Shown here piece by piece: positions 17,353-25,645 of a stretch of DNA of 55,824 nt. Below the pieces are notes generated by a model. That model made no database searches and was not told where the DNA came from. It saw only the letters and a list, made by a program, of their open reading frames with translations. Source of the stretch: Candidatus Desulfosporosinus nitrosoreducens (GTDB lineage Bacteria > Bacillota > Desulfitobacteriia > Desulfitobacteriales > Desulfitobacteriaceae). Numbering within the stretch: position 1 is the stretch's first letter; every line of letters starts with the position of its first letter. The stretch spans positions 1 to 55,824 of the forward strand of contig NZ_JAVHUW010000030.1 in NCBI RefSeq assembly GCF_030954495.1, read 5' to 3'. Position numbers and translations under genes: made by a program.

Positions 17353-18122
17353 CCGGTTAATCTCCTCTCTAGGAATTTCATGATTTTTTCAAAGATCAAG
17401 CCGATTATCCCGATAAAGATGATTCCCAGGAGCACAACCGCCATGTCAAAATATTGGCCCGCGGCCATAATCATCATCCCCAGGCCACTGGAAGCACCGG
17501 TCATTTCTGCCGCAACAAGGGTCGTTAAGGCTGCCGACAGGCCCAAACGCATACCGACCAGAATAAACGGAGTCGAAGCGGGAACAACAACTTTCAAGAA
17601 AATGTCCTTATTGGTGGCTCCGAGAATCCTGGCTGCCTTGATCAAGGTTTCGTCCACATTGCGCACACCTTGATAGATGGAGATTACCATGACCAGAAAG
17701 GTGGCAATAAAAATAACGACGACTTTCGCTTTCTCGTCTACACCCACACCCGCAATGACCAGCGGTATATAGGCAATAGGCGGAATATTTCTTATAAATT
17801 GAATCCAAGGCTCAACCAGGTTTTTAAAGATTTTGTACCAGCCCATCAGAAAGGCTACGGGAATTGCAAAGATAAAGCCTAAGGCAAATCCCGCCAGAAC
17901 TCTGAATAAACTAATACCGATATTTTCCCACATAACCCCCATGTTTACTTCTTTAAAAAAGGCTTGTACGATCTGCCCCGGCGAAGCAAAGACCAGTGAA
18001 GTTTGGGGCATCACCGCCAGCAGGTTCCACAGTGCAAAAGCCAGCACCAAGGAAAGCAACAGCCAGGCCAGATTAGGAATGTCACTCAGTTTCTTGGCGA
18101 ATCCCTTCTGTTTTACCTCCAT
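17328..18122 (-). CDS. ABC transporter permease (SsuC/TauC-like)
   Basis: 264 residues, about six membrane helices, with the binding-protein-dependent permease EAA loop seen as ARILGATNKDIFLKVVVPASTPFI. Start 18122 (MEVKQKG) is preceded by GGGGAAGAG, and the longer frame from 18155 has no site. First gene of the transporter operon and possibly of the whole minus-strand series to 1440. Confidence 0.9.
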   Translation of the reverse strand: MEVKQKGFAKKLSDIPNLAWLLLSLVLAFALWNLLAVMPQTSLVFASPGQIVQAFFKEVNMGVMWENIGISLFRVLAGFALGFIFAIPVAFLMGWYKIFKNLVEPWIQFIRNIPPIAYIPLVIAGVGVDEKAKVVVIFIATFLVMVISIYQGVRNVDETLIKAARILGATNKDIFLKVVVPASTPFILVGMRLGLSAALTTLVAAEMTGASSGLGMMIMAAGQYFDMAVVLLGIIFIGIIGLIFEKIMKFLERRLTGWQETHVQ

Positions 18123-18376
18123 AGTATCTCTTCCCCTTTTCTCAATATGAATCATTACAATAACGGCATTTGAAACTGAGATTATTACCTGAGAATAGAA
18201 AAAACGACTTCCGTACTGCTAGAAATTTTGACATTTTCCAGGTTTACAATCAGACTAATTGCATTTATTCAAAGATTAATACATTAATCCTCGGGCTGAC
18301 AGTATGAACTTTTATCATACTTTACAGGCCGGAAAAAGATCTGCATCAACCCGCCTGAGCATTTTATAACACCACA

Positions 18377-18421
18377 AATAAAAGGCCGTTGCCCGACGAA
18401 CCTACCGGTTCATCTGACAAC
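18377..18421 (-). terminator. Rho-independent terminator of the rubrerythrin gene
   Basis: On the minus strand a 15-bp stem (GTTGTCAGATGAACC pairing with GGTTCGTCGGGCAAC, one mismatch and two wobble pairs, loop GGTA) is followed by GGCCTTTTATTT. It lies 36 bp after the rubrerythrin stop. Between it and the permease start (18123-18376) only a weak AGTATGA/TTCATACT hairpin is seen and no known riboswitch. Confidence 0.8.
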
Positions 18422-18456
18422 AGCTTCAGAGTACGTTATTAAAACTATTTTACACT

Positions 18457-18951
18457 TTAGTACTTAATAAATTTCGAGCCGGGAACGCCGCAAATAGGAC
18501 ATTTTTCCGGCACGAATTTTTCTATGTTTCCGCAAACGGGACAGAGATAGTAAAAGACCTCTTCCTCCTGCTCCAGATTGTCTAAGGCCTCTTGGTACAG
18601 CTTGGCATGGACCTCTTCAGCCTTCAGAGCATAGGTAAACGTGCGCATAGCCGCTTGATTTCCTTCTTCCTGGGCTATTTTCAGGAATTCCGGATACATA
18701 CTCTGATATTCATAATTTTCTCCGTTGACCGCATCGTTCAGGTTTTCTGCGGTAGACTTGATTTTGCCCGCTACTTCGAAATGCTTCAGGGCGTGAAGGG
18801 TTTCGGCATCTGAGGCTGCTTTGAAGAGTTTCGCCGCATTCTTTTTGCCATCGGCCTCAGCTTTTTTTGCATAAGCCGTGTATTTGCGATTAGCCTGTGC
18901 TTCTCCCGCAAAAGCGGCCAGCAAATTTTCCAATGTTTTTTGGTTATCCAT
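18457..18951 (-). CDS. Rubrerythrin
   Basis: 164 residues. An N-terminal ferritin-like diiron domain (EAQANRKY, AETLHALKH, LKAEEVHAKLY supply Glu/His ligands) is followed by a C-terminal rubredoxin domain with CPVCGN and CPICGVPG. It reduces peroxide in anaerobes, accepting electrons through its rubredoxin iron. Start 18951 is set by AGGAGGG. It stands alone with its own terminator. Confidence 0.95.
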   Translation of the reverse strand: MDNQKTLENLLAAFAGEAQANRKYTAYAKKAEADGKKNAAKLFKAASDAETLHALKHFEVAGKIKSTAENLNDAVNGENYEYQSMYPEFLKIAQEEGNQAAMRTFTYALKAEEVHAKLYQEALDNLEQEEEVFYYLCPVCGNIEKFVPEKCPICGVPGSKFIKY

Positions 18952-19096
18952 ACAAATTCCCTCCTGCAAATTTAAATGGTAATACTGCCAATTAAGGACT
19001 GATTGCTTTACAGCTCATCTCAGGTTTGGGCCGGAAATCATCACCTCATTTCAGAATATAAGCAAACGATGCTAACTGCCTCTCCGGGGGTATAAC

Positions 19097-19645
19097 TTAT
19101 TTTATCAGTTTAGAGAGTTCCTTGAACAAGGGTGTGCCCGACTGTTTTATCAAATCAAAAAATACCGTTTCAGTGTTGGTCACAACGGCTCCCATTGACG
19201 CCATTAAGGACAACCCGTTGCGGTAATTATTCTTGGTTCGTGAACACACCGCATCACCGACTACGAAAACATGGTAATCCTGAGCCAGCAAATCTCTCAC
19301 CGTTTGCAAAACACAAACGTGAGTTTCCGTGCCGGTAACAATGATCTTTTTTCTCTCAAGTCCCTGCAACGTTGAAATAACTTCGGGTATACAGCCTGAA
19401 AAGGTGGTTTTTTCAAAGGTTGAGGCCTCACAAAGATTGCCGCTTAAGTCCGGGGCGGTCTTTCCCAGGCCCTTGGGATATTGTTCTGTCACAAGAACCG
19501 GGACCTCTAATTTTTGGGCAAGAGAGATTAGAATATTGGTATTGCGGATCACTTGTTCTCCATATTTCATTGCGGGAATTAATTTTTCCTGAATGTCTAT
19601 GACCATCAGAACGGCGTCTTCCCCATATAAACAGTATTTTTCCAT
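19097..19645 (-). CDS. Isochorismatase-like cysteine hydrolase
   Basis: 182 residues. Triad positions are D17 in MVIDIQEKLIPA, a Lys in the TFEKTTFSG region and the nucleophile Cys in TGTETHVCVLQT. Close relatives include YcaC-type and mycobacterial/clostridial hydrolases of unknown substrate. It starts 15 bp after the EcsC gene with AAGGGG before the ATG, so the two form an operon. Confidence 0.85.
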   Translation of the reverse strand: MEKYCLYGEDAVLMVIDIQEKLIPAMKYGEQVIRNTNILISLAQKLEVPVLVTEQYPKGLGKTAPDLSGNLCEASTFEKTTFSGCIPEVISTLQGLERKKIIVTGTETHVCVLQTVRDLLAQDYHVFVVGDAVCSRTKNNYRNGLSLMASMGAVVTNTETVFFDLIKQSGTPLFKELSKLIK

Positions 19646-19660
19646 GCTATTTACCCCTTT

Positions 19661-20380
19661 CTATGAAAATAAGCGCATCCTATAGCCATTTTTGGCAGTT
19701 TCCCCCAATTTGTCCACTAGCTTATAATTGGCCAAAGCTCCGACCACCGCGCCGATACCGGGCACGAGCTGCAATAATTTGGCTATGTCTATGTAATCAC
19801 GATATTCCTGTTGGAAAGAGCGCCAGTCAAACGTCTCCATAGTCGGCGGACAATTCTTGAGATTCTTATTCCAGTTTAATAGGACCTTAAAAACTTCGCA
19901 CCTCCTTTCCTGAGAAGAAAATGTCAGTTCAAAAAGGTAAAGAATATACAATCTCTCTTGAAAATCATTGACATCATAGCCGTAAATAAGTGCGGCATCA
20001 AAGAGGAATTTAATTTTCAGTCCTAAAAGAAGAGGAAAATCCGCAAGGCCCAGGATAATCCCTCCGGCACCGGTTCCCGCCCCGGTCGTTGCCGCCGCTT
20101 TCTTATAGAAAGCCAGCTTCTCAGCAACAAGTTTCTCTCGTTCCTCCAGACTTGCTGCTCTGAGAGCGGATTTCTTCGCCATAAAATCCGAACCATATAA
20201 AACCGCTTTCACCATATTCTTGACCCCGAAGGTTATGGTATGCTGCAGAACATCCGGGATCAGGCCGTTGATTTTCGTTTGAACCGGTTTGGTCATTCGC
20301 CCGGCCAGAGAAGGCCTTTTGGTCATTTTTATTTGCCAAAGTTTAAGCTCACGAAGAGCTTTTTCTTCATAAGAGTCCAT
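19661..20380 (-). CDS. EcsC-family protein
   Basis: About 239 residues resembling EcsC, a protein of unknown biochemical role often found in Gram-positives. Features are a Gly-rich central segment (TGAGTGAGGIILGLADFPLLLGLKIKFLFD), the YGYDVNDFQERLYILYLF motif, and a C-terminal PGIGAVVGALANYKLVDKLGETAKNGYRMR. The start MDSYEEK (20380) was preferred to 20410 for its GGGAAGCGGTGAAG context, though the site is not ideal. Confidence 0.8.
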   Translation of the reverse strand: MDSYEEKALRELKLWQIKMTKRPSLAGRMTKPVQTKINGLIPDVLQHTITFGVKNMVKAVLYGSDFMAKKSALRAASLEEREKLVAEKLAFYKKAAATTGAGTGAGGIILGLADFPLLLGLKIKFLFDAALIYGYDVNDFQERLYILYLFELTFSSQERRCEVFKVLLNWNKNLKNCPPTMETFDWRSFQQEYRDYIDIAKLLQLVPGIGAVVGALANYKLVDKLGETAKNGYRMRLFS

Positions 20381-20599
20381 CTTCACCGCTTCCCGCCCTT
20401 GCAACCCCAACTTCTCTACAAAGTATTAACCTGAATATAAGATTTTATTAATATTGTGTTAATACTTGACGTATATTATATAATTTAGAAAAGCAAAAGT
20501 TCAGCTTAAGAGGTGATGATATTATCATTGTATGTTGGGTCCTGAAACTCATTCGGAAAATGAACGCCTATTTTATCTAATATAAAGGAGGCTGTATCA

Positions 20600-20821
20600 A
20601 TGACCCCTCAATACAAGTATTCTTTATTAAACAGCACTGAAGCGACTTATTACCTTGAAGTATCGAGATTTAAATTTAAAAAGCTGATTAAAGAAGGACA
20701 TCTCAATCCGCAGATTTTAGCGATCCGCGGCGGAAAAGAGTTACAGCTCTTCGATCCCCTGGAATTGACCAAGGTGAAAAAAATGCTGAAAAAAGAAGGG
20801 TATCATTACCTGAATGCCTAA
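20600..20821 (+). CDS. Small excisionase/MerR-type HTH protein
   Basis: 73 residues, ATG preceded by AAAGGAGG. The layout (LLNSTEATYYLEVSRFKFKKLIKEGHL, then a beta-wing and a basic tail) matches the winged HTH_17/excisionase group. A possible promoter is TTGTGT (20455) with TATAAT (20479-20484), 18-bp spacing, and a good terminator follows at 20861. It is thus a free-standing small regulator gene. Its target is unknown and no phage genes lie beside it. Confidence 0.7.
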   Translation: MTPQYKYSLLNSTEATYYLEVSRFKFKKLIKEGHLNPQILAIRGGKELQLFDPLELTKVKKMLKKEGYHYLNA

Positions 20822-20860
20822 AAAAGTCCAGGTCTCTTTAACTTCAAGAATATCATATTA

Positions 20861-20897
20861 CAGGCGGCTCATAAATGGTTGAGCGCCTGTTTTTTAT
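20861..20897 (+). terminator. Rho-independent terminator after the small HTH gene
   Basis: ACAGGCGGCTCA pairs with TGAGCGCCTGT around an 8-base loop, followed by TTTTTTAT. It is 40 bp past the stop codon. Confidence 0.9.
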
Positions 20898-20960
20898 AAA
20901 AAAAATTATATAATAACGATTAGACAATTCGGGTAAACCATTATACTCTGATTAGGAACC

Positions 20961-21093
20961 AATAAAGAAAACTTGATTCAGGTGGAGTTTTAACTCCATC
21001 TGAATCTTAGTCGCCCTTATCCAGGGACTTAGCCGCTCTTAACTCACCGCTTGCCGAAGCGGGAGTCTTAGAGCGGATTAGTCAGCGGATAAA
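20961..21093 (+). repeat. Structured interspersed repeat, copy C (most intact)
   Basis: 133 bp. Hairpin 1 is GATTCAGGTGGAGTT with AACTCCATCTGAATC. Hairpin 2 runs TTATCC, GACT, CGCTCT, ACTC and CCGCTT on the left against AAGCGG, GAGT, AGAGCG, AGTC and GGATAA on the right, with matched small internal loops and a GCCG loop. It ends only 20 bases before the methyltransferase start, so it would lie in that mRNA's leader. Confidence 0.88.
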
Positions 21094-21116
21094 TTTTGTT
21101 TGGGGGGAACACATGA

Positions 21117-21875
21117 ATGACTGATATTGTTGCCGAAATGACAAATAAGCTTCTTGTTGACGCCGGAATAAAAAAAGGAATGAGCGTCCTGGACATTGGC
21201 TGCGGACGAGGTGATTTGGCGCTTCTTCTCGCGGAGATAGTAGGAACAGAAGGAAGCGTTTTAGGATTAGATTTTGACGAAAGCGCCCTGGCCTTCGCTC
21301 GTGAGCGGTTCCGGGAAAATAAGCTCACAAATGCAGCTTTCATCCATGCCGACTTAAATAATCTTTCTCTGGATCACCCTCAATTTGACGCTATCGTGGG
21401 CAGACGGGTGCTTATGTATTTGCCGGAACCTGAAAGGGTAATCGCTGACCTTGGCGCGTTATTGAAAGTCGGAGGACTGATGATTTTTCAAGAGCATGAC
21501 TCAACAATGTCCCCGGGCAGCATTGTGCCTATGCCTCTGCACGATCAAGTAAACAAGTGGATCTGGGATACGGTTGAGCGGGAAGGAGGCAATACACATA
21601 TGGGTTTTGGGCTCTGGAACCTGCTTGCTCAAAAAGGGCTTGCTGTGGAAAAAGTCCGTGCCGAAGCAGTAGTCCAGACACCCAGTGCGCCTTTTCCCCT
21701 GACCCCGATTGTTCGCGCTATGCTCAAGCGCATTATCCAGACGGGAGCAGCTACGGAAGAGGAAATTGATATCACTACACTGGAACACCGGCTTGATGAA
21801 GAGAGAGAAAAATCCAAAACTACCTACATAAGAGAAATGGTTTTCTGCGCCTGGGCGCGAAAGTTCGCACTATAA
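21117..21875 (+). CDS. SAM-dependent methyltransferase
   Basis: 252 residues, class I Rossmann methyltransferase. SAM motif I is VLDIGCGRGD (about 24-33), with acidic motif II in VLGLDFDE and post-motif FDAIVGRRVLMYL. It resembles UbiE/Coq5-like enzymes of unknown substrate. GGGGGGAA precedes two overlapping ATGs. The one at 21113 hits a stop after three codons, so 21117 is used. Its end overlaps the convergent LysR gene by 6 bp. Confidence 0.85.
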   Translation: MTDIVAEMTNKLLVDAGIKKGMSVLDIGCGRGDLALLLAEIVGTEGSVLGLDFDESALAFARERFRENKLTNAAFIHADLNNLSLDHPQFDAIVGRRVLMYLPEPERVIADLGALLKVGGLMIFQEHDSTMSPGSIVPMPLHDQVNKWIWDTVEREGGNTHMGFGLWNLLAQKGLAVEKVRAEAVVQTPSAPFPLTPIVRAMLKRIIQTGAATEEEIDITTLEHRLDEEREKSKTTYIREMVFCAWARKFAL

Positions 21876-22784
21876 CGTCTTATCTGCCAGGCGTCCCCCG
21901 TCCAGAGAATTGAGGAAATGCTCCAAAACAAATTCTTTAAAATGTCTGGCCGCCGGGGACAAGTACCGCCCCTCCACCCAGGCCATCCCAATAACCCGCT
22001 GACATTTGGGTTCCGAGACATGAACCTGAGCTATCTCTCCCATCACGGCATTTCTAACTTTCGGGATGAGGGCTATTCCCAGCTTGGCAGCAACCAGCCC
22101 GGCAACCGTTCCGACTTCTTCGCCCTCAAAGGTAACTTTGGGAGTAAAGCCAGCCTCCGCAAAGATCTGATAGATAATCTCTCCCAAAGACAGTTCCTTT
22201 TTAAAGGCAATAAAAGCCTCTGCCGCTAACTCTGTGAGCTTAACTGTTTTGTGCCGGGCAAAGGGATGCTCCTGCGGCACAATCAGAACAATTTCTTCCG
22301 TCAGCAGCTTGATCCAGCGGATATTTTCCCGCACTGAAGGCTGAGAACAGAAGCAAAAATCAATATCCCCCGCCTCCAGCTGGTCTAAAACCTGATGCGT
22401 CACATTTTGATAGAGCATGAATTGTATCTCCGGAAAACGCTGACGAAATAACCCTAGCAGGTCCGGAACAAGGTTCGATCCTTGGGAATGGATAAAACCT
22501 AAAGAAACGCTTCCTTTAAGGGGGTCCAGCAAATTCTGAATTTCTTGCTGACCCAGGGTAATTTCCTGGATGGCCCGCTTAACTCTGTTCAGAAAAATCT
22601 TCCCGTAAGTATTGAGGACAACGGTTCGTCCTTGCCGTTCAAACAGAGGAACCCCCAGCTCTTCTTCCAACCTGGCGATGGAACGGCTGAGAGCCGGTTG
22701 GGAAATTGAAAGCACCTCCGCCGCATTGGTAAAATGCTGCAGTTGAGCCACAGTCTGAAAATATTGAAATTGAGTCCATTCCAT
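21870..22784 (-). CDS. LysR-type transcriptional regulator
   Basis: 304 residues with the N-terminal winged HTH (FQTVAQLQHFTNAAEVLSISQPALSRSIARLEEELGVPLFER) and a C-terminal co-inducer domain. It is divergent from the MFS gene it probably controls, the common LysR arrangement. A degraded second copy of its codons for about residues 195-245 is found at 32637-32775. Confidence 0.92.
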   Translation of the reverse strand: MEWTQFQYFQTVAQLQHFTNAAEVLSISQPALSRSIARLEEELGVPLFERQGRTVVLNTYGKIFLNRVKRAIQEITLGQQEIQNLLDPLKGSVSLGFIHSQGSNLVPDLLGLFRQRFPEIQFMLYQNVTHQVLDQLEAGDIDFCFCSQPSVRENIRWIKLLTEEIVLIVPQEHPFARHKTVKLTELAAEAFIAFKKELSLGEIIYQIFAEAGFTPKVTFEGEEVGTVAGLVAAKLGIALIPKVRNAVMGEIAQVHVSEPKCQRVIGMAWVEGRYLSPAARHFKEFVLEHFLNSLDGGRLADKTL

Positions 22785-22927
22785 AAGAACACCAAACCTC
22801 GCAAAATTTTATAGGCGTGTACCCTTACCTTTTATAACTAACATGCATTAATTTTATGCAAATAATATATTAGACGTTATAAGATGTCAAGGTGTACGAT
22901 AAGTTTAGAAATTTCGAGGTGAAAGAA
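22785..22927. promoter_or_regulatory. Divergent LysR/MFS control region
   Basis: The 143-bp gap contains TTATAAC (22832-22838) and its inverted copy GTTATAA (22876-22882), and a ATGCATTAATTTTATGCAAAT AT-rich core. This is compatible with a LysR binding region for both genes, but the exact sites are not established. Confidence 0.4.
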
Positions 22928-24172
22928 ATGAAGCAAACAACTTATATTGCCAAGGGCACAAAAGCCTTTGGCCGGACAACGTTAGCCATGTTTTTTGGCG
23001 GTTTTAATACCTTTGCCATTATGTACAGCACCCAACCCCTGCTGCCGGTGTTTTCCCGGGAATTTCACATTTCTCCTGCCGTTGCCAGCTTATCACTTTC
23101 TTTAACAACCATGGCCCTTGCTCTTAGTATGCTTTTCGTAGGCTCCCTGTCCGAAGTAAAGGGGCGTAAACCCCTGATGAACTTTTCCCTGATCTCAGCT
23201 TCTGTTTTGGCGATTCTCACCGCCTTCGTCCCTAATTATTCTTTTTTGCTGTTATTCCGAGTATTGCAGGGAATCGCCCTGGCCGGCTTGCCCGCTGTGG
23301 CTATGGCTTATCTCAGCGAAGAGATTGAACCCGGGGACTTAGGAGTCGCCATGGGACTTTACATCAGCGGAGTTTCCGTCGGCGGCATGACCGGCCGGAT
23401 TATTATTGGCGTACTTACCGATCTTTTCAACTGGCGGGTGGCGCTTGGCACGGTCGGTGTTTTAAGCGTGGCGGCCAGTTTATTCTTTGCTTATTTATTG
23501 CCCCCATCCCAACATTTTCAGTCCCGTCCTTTGGAAATCAAGCCACTGCTAAAATCAATGGTCAACCACCTGAAAGATCCCAGCCTGCTCTGCTTATACG
23601 GCATCGCTTTCTTCATTCTGGGGAGCTTCGTCACGCTTTACAACTATATCGGCTATCAGTTAATAGCTCCTCCCTACTCCCTGAGTCAGACACTGGTCGG
23701 TTTTATCTTCGTTATCTATATTGTAGGCACCTTCAGCTCCACTTGGATGGGCCGTCAGGCAGATATTCATGGCCCCATCAAAATGCTCTGGAGCGGGCTG
23801 CTGCTGATGGCTTTGGGAGCTTATCTTACTCTGCACATGTCTCTGGTGATTAAAATCCTGGGGATTGCCCTCTTCACTTTCGGTTTTTTTGGCAGTCACT
23901 CTATTGCCAGCAGTTGGGTTGGCCGCCAGGCACTTCATGACAAGGCTCAAGCATCGTCTCTTTACCTCTTTTTCTACTACGCAGGTTCGAGCACAGGGGG
24001 AACAAGCGGCGGCACCTTCTGGCAAGCCTTTGGTTGGGTAGGCGTGATCAGCCTGATCTTAGGTTTCTTAATCTGTGCTTTCCTCTTATCCATCCGCCTG
24101 AATTTCATTTCTCATCTTAACCGGCAACGCAAAAAAACCCTTACCCCTAAAAAGCAAACGGTTAACGTTTAA
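22928..24172 (+). CDS. MFS transporter (YnfM-like)
   Basis: 414 residues, twelve hydrophobic helices. The MFS loop motif is GSLSEVKGRKPLMNF, with a second, weaker one in GRQADIHGPIK. Motif C-like RVLQGIALAGLPAVAMAYL. The order resembles the YnfM/AraJ efflux-type group, often divergent from a LysR regulator as here. Start 22928 (MKQTTY) follows GAGGTGAAAG. The upstream ATG at 22892 has no ribosome site. Confidence 0.88.
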   Translation: MKQTTYIAKGTKAFGRTTLAMFFGGFNTFAIMYSTQPLLPVFSREFHISPAVASLSLSLTTMALALSMLFVGSLSEVKGRKPLMNFSLISASVLAILTAFVPNYSFLLLFRVLQGIALAGLPAVAMAYLSEEIEPGDLGVAMGLYISGVSVGGMTGRIIIGVLTDLFNWRVALGTVGVLSVAASLFFAYLLPPSQHFQSRPLEIKPLLKSMVNHLKDPSLLCLYGIAFFILGSFVTLYNYIGYQLIAPPYSLSQTLVGFIFVIYIVGTFSSTWMGRQADIHGPIKMLWSGLLLMALGAYLTLHMSLVIKILGIALFTFGFFGSHSIASSWVGRQALHDKAQASSLYLFFYYAGSSTGGTSGGTFWQAFGWVGVISLILGFLICAFLLSIRLNFISHLNRQRKKTLTPKKQTVNV

Positions 24173-24206
24173 ACTTTATAAATTTATAAAAAATCGACGG
24201 GTCCGG

Positions 24207-24345
24207 CTGAACAATGGAAAAACTCACGCCTAAATTGTTCGGCCGGATCTTGTTGCAGTATGTAATAAAACCAAAATAGACCATCGCGGCTGCAAGGGAA
24301 ACCCCGGCCTAGTTGTAGAAGAGAGCTTCTCAATCCTTTGGGCAA
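24207..24345 (+). pseudogene. Uma2-family gene remnant
   Basis: The frame from about 24232 reads IVRPDLVAVCNKTKIDHRG then CKGNPGLVVEE, which matches the active-site half of the intact Uma2 protein at 32934-33512 (VVQPDLVIVCDKTKLDQRG, CQGSPDLVVEI). Similarity extends over about 110 bases at the DNA level and in the same orientation. Both ends are lost and an in-frame stop precedes it. It lies just after the MFS gene. Confidence 0.8.
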
Positions 24346-24399
24346 CGTTAAATCACGGTAACAGCTAATATATCTATTTAGGGCGGAGCGTAAATACAA

Positions 24400-24681
24400 C
24401 TAGAGCTCGGATAGAAAAACCACATTGTCATCCATTGCGAGTTCTTTTAATTTTTCAAACCCTTCCTGCATATAGCCCGCTTGCATATGAGCCTGATGTG
24501 CCGCCTCATCCTTATACTTTTCAAAAAAAACTATAGTTCCCGGATCATTAGCTACTACATGAGAAAGACACATTAAACAGCCATCTTCGTTTCTTACTTG
24601 TTTGGCCAATTCAGCACAAAAGGCTGTCAATTCTTTTTCTTTGCCTGGAAACGCCTTTAATGTCGCAATATAAGTAATCAC
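24400..24681 (-). CDS. YgiN-like antibiotic biosynthesis monooxygenase (ABM) domain protein
   Basis: 93 residues, single ferredoxin-like ABM domain: ITYIATLKAFPGKEKELTAF, EDGCLMCLSHVVANDPGTIVFFEKYKDEAAHQAH. Such proteins oxidise or bind quinols and aromatic compounds without a cofactor. The GTG at 24681 follows GGGGGAG at good distance. The longer frame (GTG 24699) would put that site inside the gene. It is the last gene of the UbiD operon, 26 bp behind idi, so it may act on a decarboxylation product. Confidence 0.8.
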   Translation of the reverse strand: MITYIATLKAFPGKEKELTAFCAELAKQVRNEDGCLMCLSHVVANDPGTIVFFEKYKDEAAHQAHMQAGYMQEGFEKLKELAMDDNVVFLSEL

Positions 24682-24707
24682 TTGAAACTCCCCCTTCACT
24701 ATGATTT

Positions 24708-25220
24708 CTAAAATGTTTCATCAATAACTTTATCAAATAAGCATCGAAACCAATAGGTATAGTTTTGTGGACTAATCGCCATTTCCAATTTAATTTCATT
24801 AACATTAACCCATTTATATTCTTCAACTTCATTAAAATTTGGACAACATATCCCATTATACGTTCCAATAAAAATATGATCATATTCATTTTCTATGAGC
24901 TTATTTTCAAAGCCGACTTGATACAAAAAGCTAAACAATTCCTTCAGTTCGCAGGATACTCCCATCTCTTCCCCTAACCTTCTGTGGATGGCATCGGTAA
25001 GCGTCTCTCCATATCTTGGATGACCGCAGCAAGTATTGGTCCAAAGTCCCCCGGAATGATATTTATCCTTATTTCTTTTCTGAAGTAATAATTGTTTGCT
25101 GGAATTAAAAATAAATATCGAAAAAGCCCTGTGCAACACACCTTTAAAATGAGCTTCCATTTTTTCGACTTGACTTATAACCCGATCATTAATATCCACT
25201 GCAGTGATATATTCGATCAT
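24708..25220 (-). CDS. idi: Isopentenyl-diphosphate delta-isomerase, type 1
   Basis: 170 residues, Nudix fold. It interconverts IPP and DMAPP. Motifs are the catalytic Cys in TNTCCGHPRYGE, Nudix-like RRLGEEMG and the second catalytic Glu in ENEYDHIFIG. AGGTGG precedes the ATG, 17 bp after the lpdD-like stop. Firmicutes usually carry the flavin-dependent type 2 enzyme, so a type 1 enzyme within a UbiX/UbiD operon points to supply of the dimethylallyl donor for prenylated FMN. That role is inference from context. Confidence 0.92.
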   Translation of the reverse strand: MIEYITAVDINDRVISQVEKMEAHFKGVLHRAFSIFIFNSSKQLLLQKRNKDKYHSGGLWTNTCCGHPRYGETLTDAIHRRLGEEMGVSCELKELFSFLYQVGFENKLIENEYDHIFIGTYNGICCPNFNEVEEYKWVNVNEIKLEMAISPQNYTYWFRCLFDKVIDETF

Positions 25221-25237
25221 TTTTTAGTACCACCTGT

Positions 25238-25618
25238 TTAGATTTGATTCTCCATCACCTTTGCGATCAGAAGGTTTGTCAGTTTTGTAATGATCTTCAT
25301 AACGTTTTTAATCTCTTCAACTGTTATATTATCAAGATGAATACCACAGGTTACAACCACATTTTTACCCAGGTGAGAGGAAAGCTCGTGGGAAACAAAC
25401 TTAGCTGGCTCATCATCTTTATGACCTAACAAATTCAAAACCGACGTTGTGGCACTTTGCTTATCAGGATCAGATAAACTAGGCCTTGGTGCACTTAAAG
25501 TTACACAGCCAATATGAGGTTTATCGCCCCCGGAGATTATGACACACAGATCATCTCCGATTGTTACGGCTATCATGTTAATTTGTACTCTGCCTTGACT
25601 TTCATGAAGATTATACAT
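25238..25618 (-). CDS. lpdD: LpdD-like prenylated-flavin accessory protein
   Basis: 126 residues. It resembles the LpdD subunit found with gallate/protocatechuate decarboxylases (lpdB, lpdC, lpdD), proposed to help mature or handle the prenylated flavin. Recognisable features are VTIGDDLCVIISGGDKPHIG, SAPRPSLSDP, and a C-terminal TCGIHLDNITVEEI. Start 25618 follows GAGGAGG. It lies between ubiX (27 bp) and idi (17 bp). Function rests on family and context. Confidence 0.72.
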   Translation of the reverse strand: MYNLHESQGRVQINMIAVTIGDDLCVIISGGDKPHIGCVTLSAPRPSLSDPDKQSATTSVLNLLGHKDDEPAKFVSHELSSHLGKNVVVTCGIHLDNITVEEIKNVMKIITKLTNLLIAKVMENQI

Positions 25619-25645
25619 GTTACCTCCTCTAAGGGCCATGACAGC

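Noticed and set aside
18123..18376. Leader of the ABC operon searched for a riboswitch
   Set aside because: Only a weak AGTATGA/TTCATACT hairpin is seen and no known aptamer consensus.
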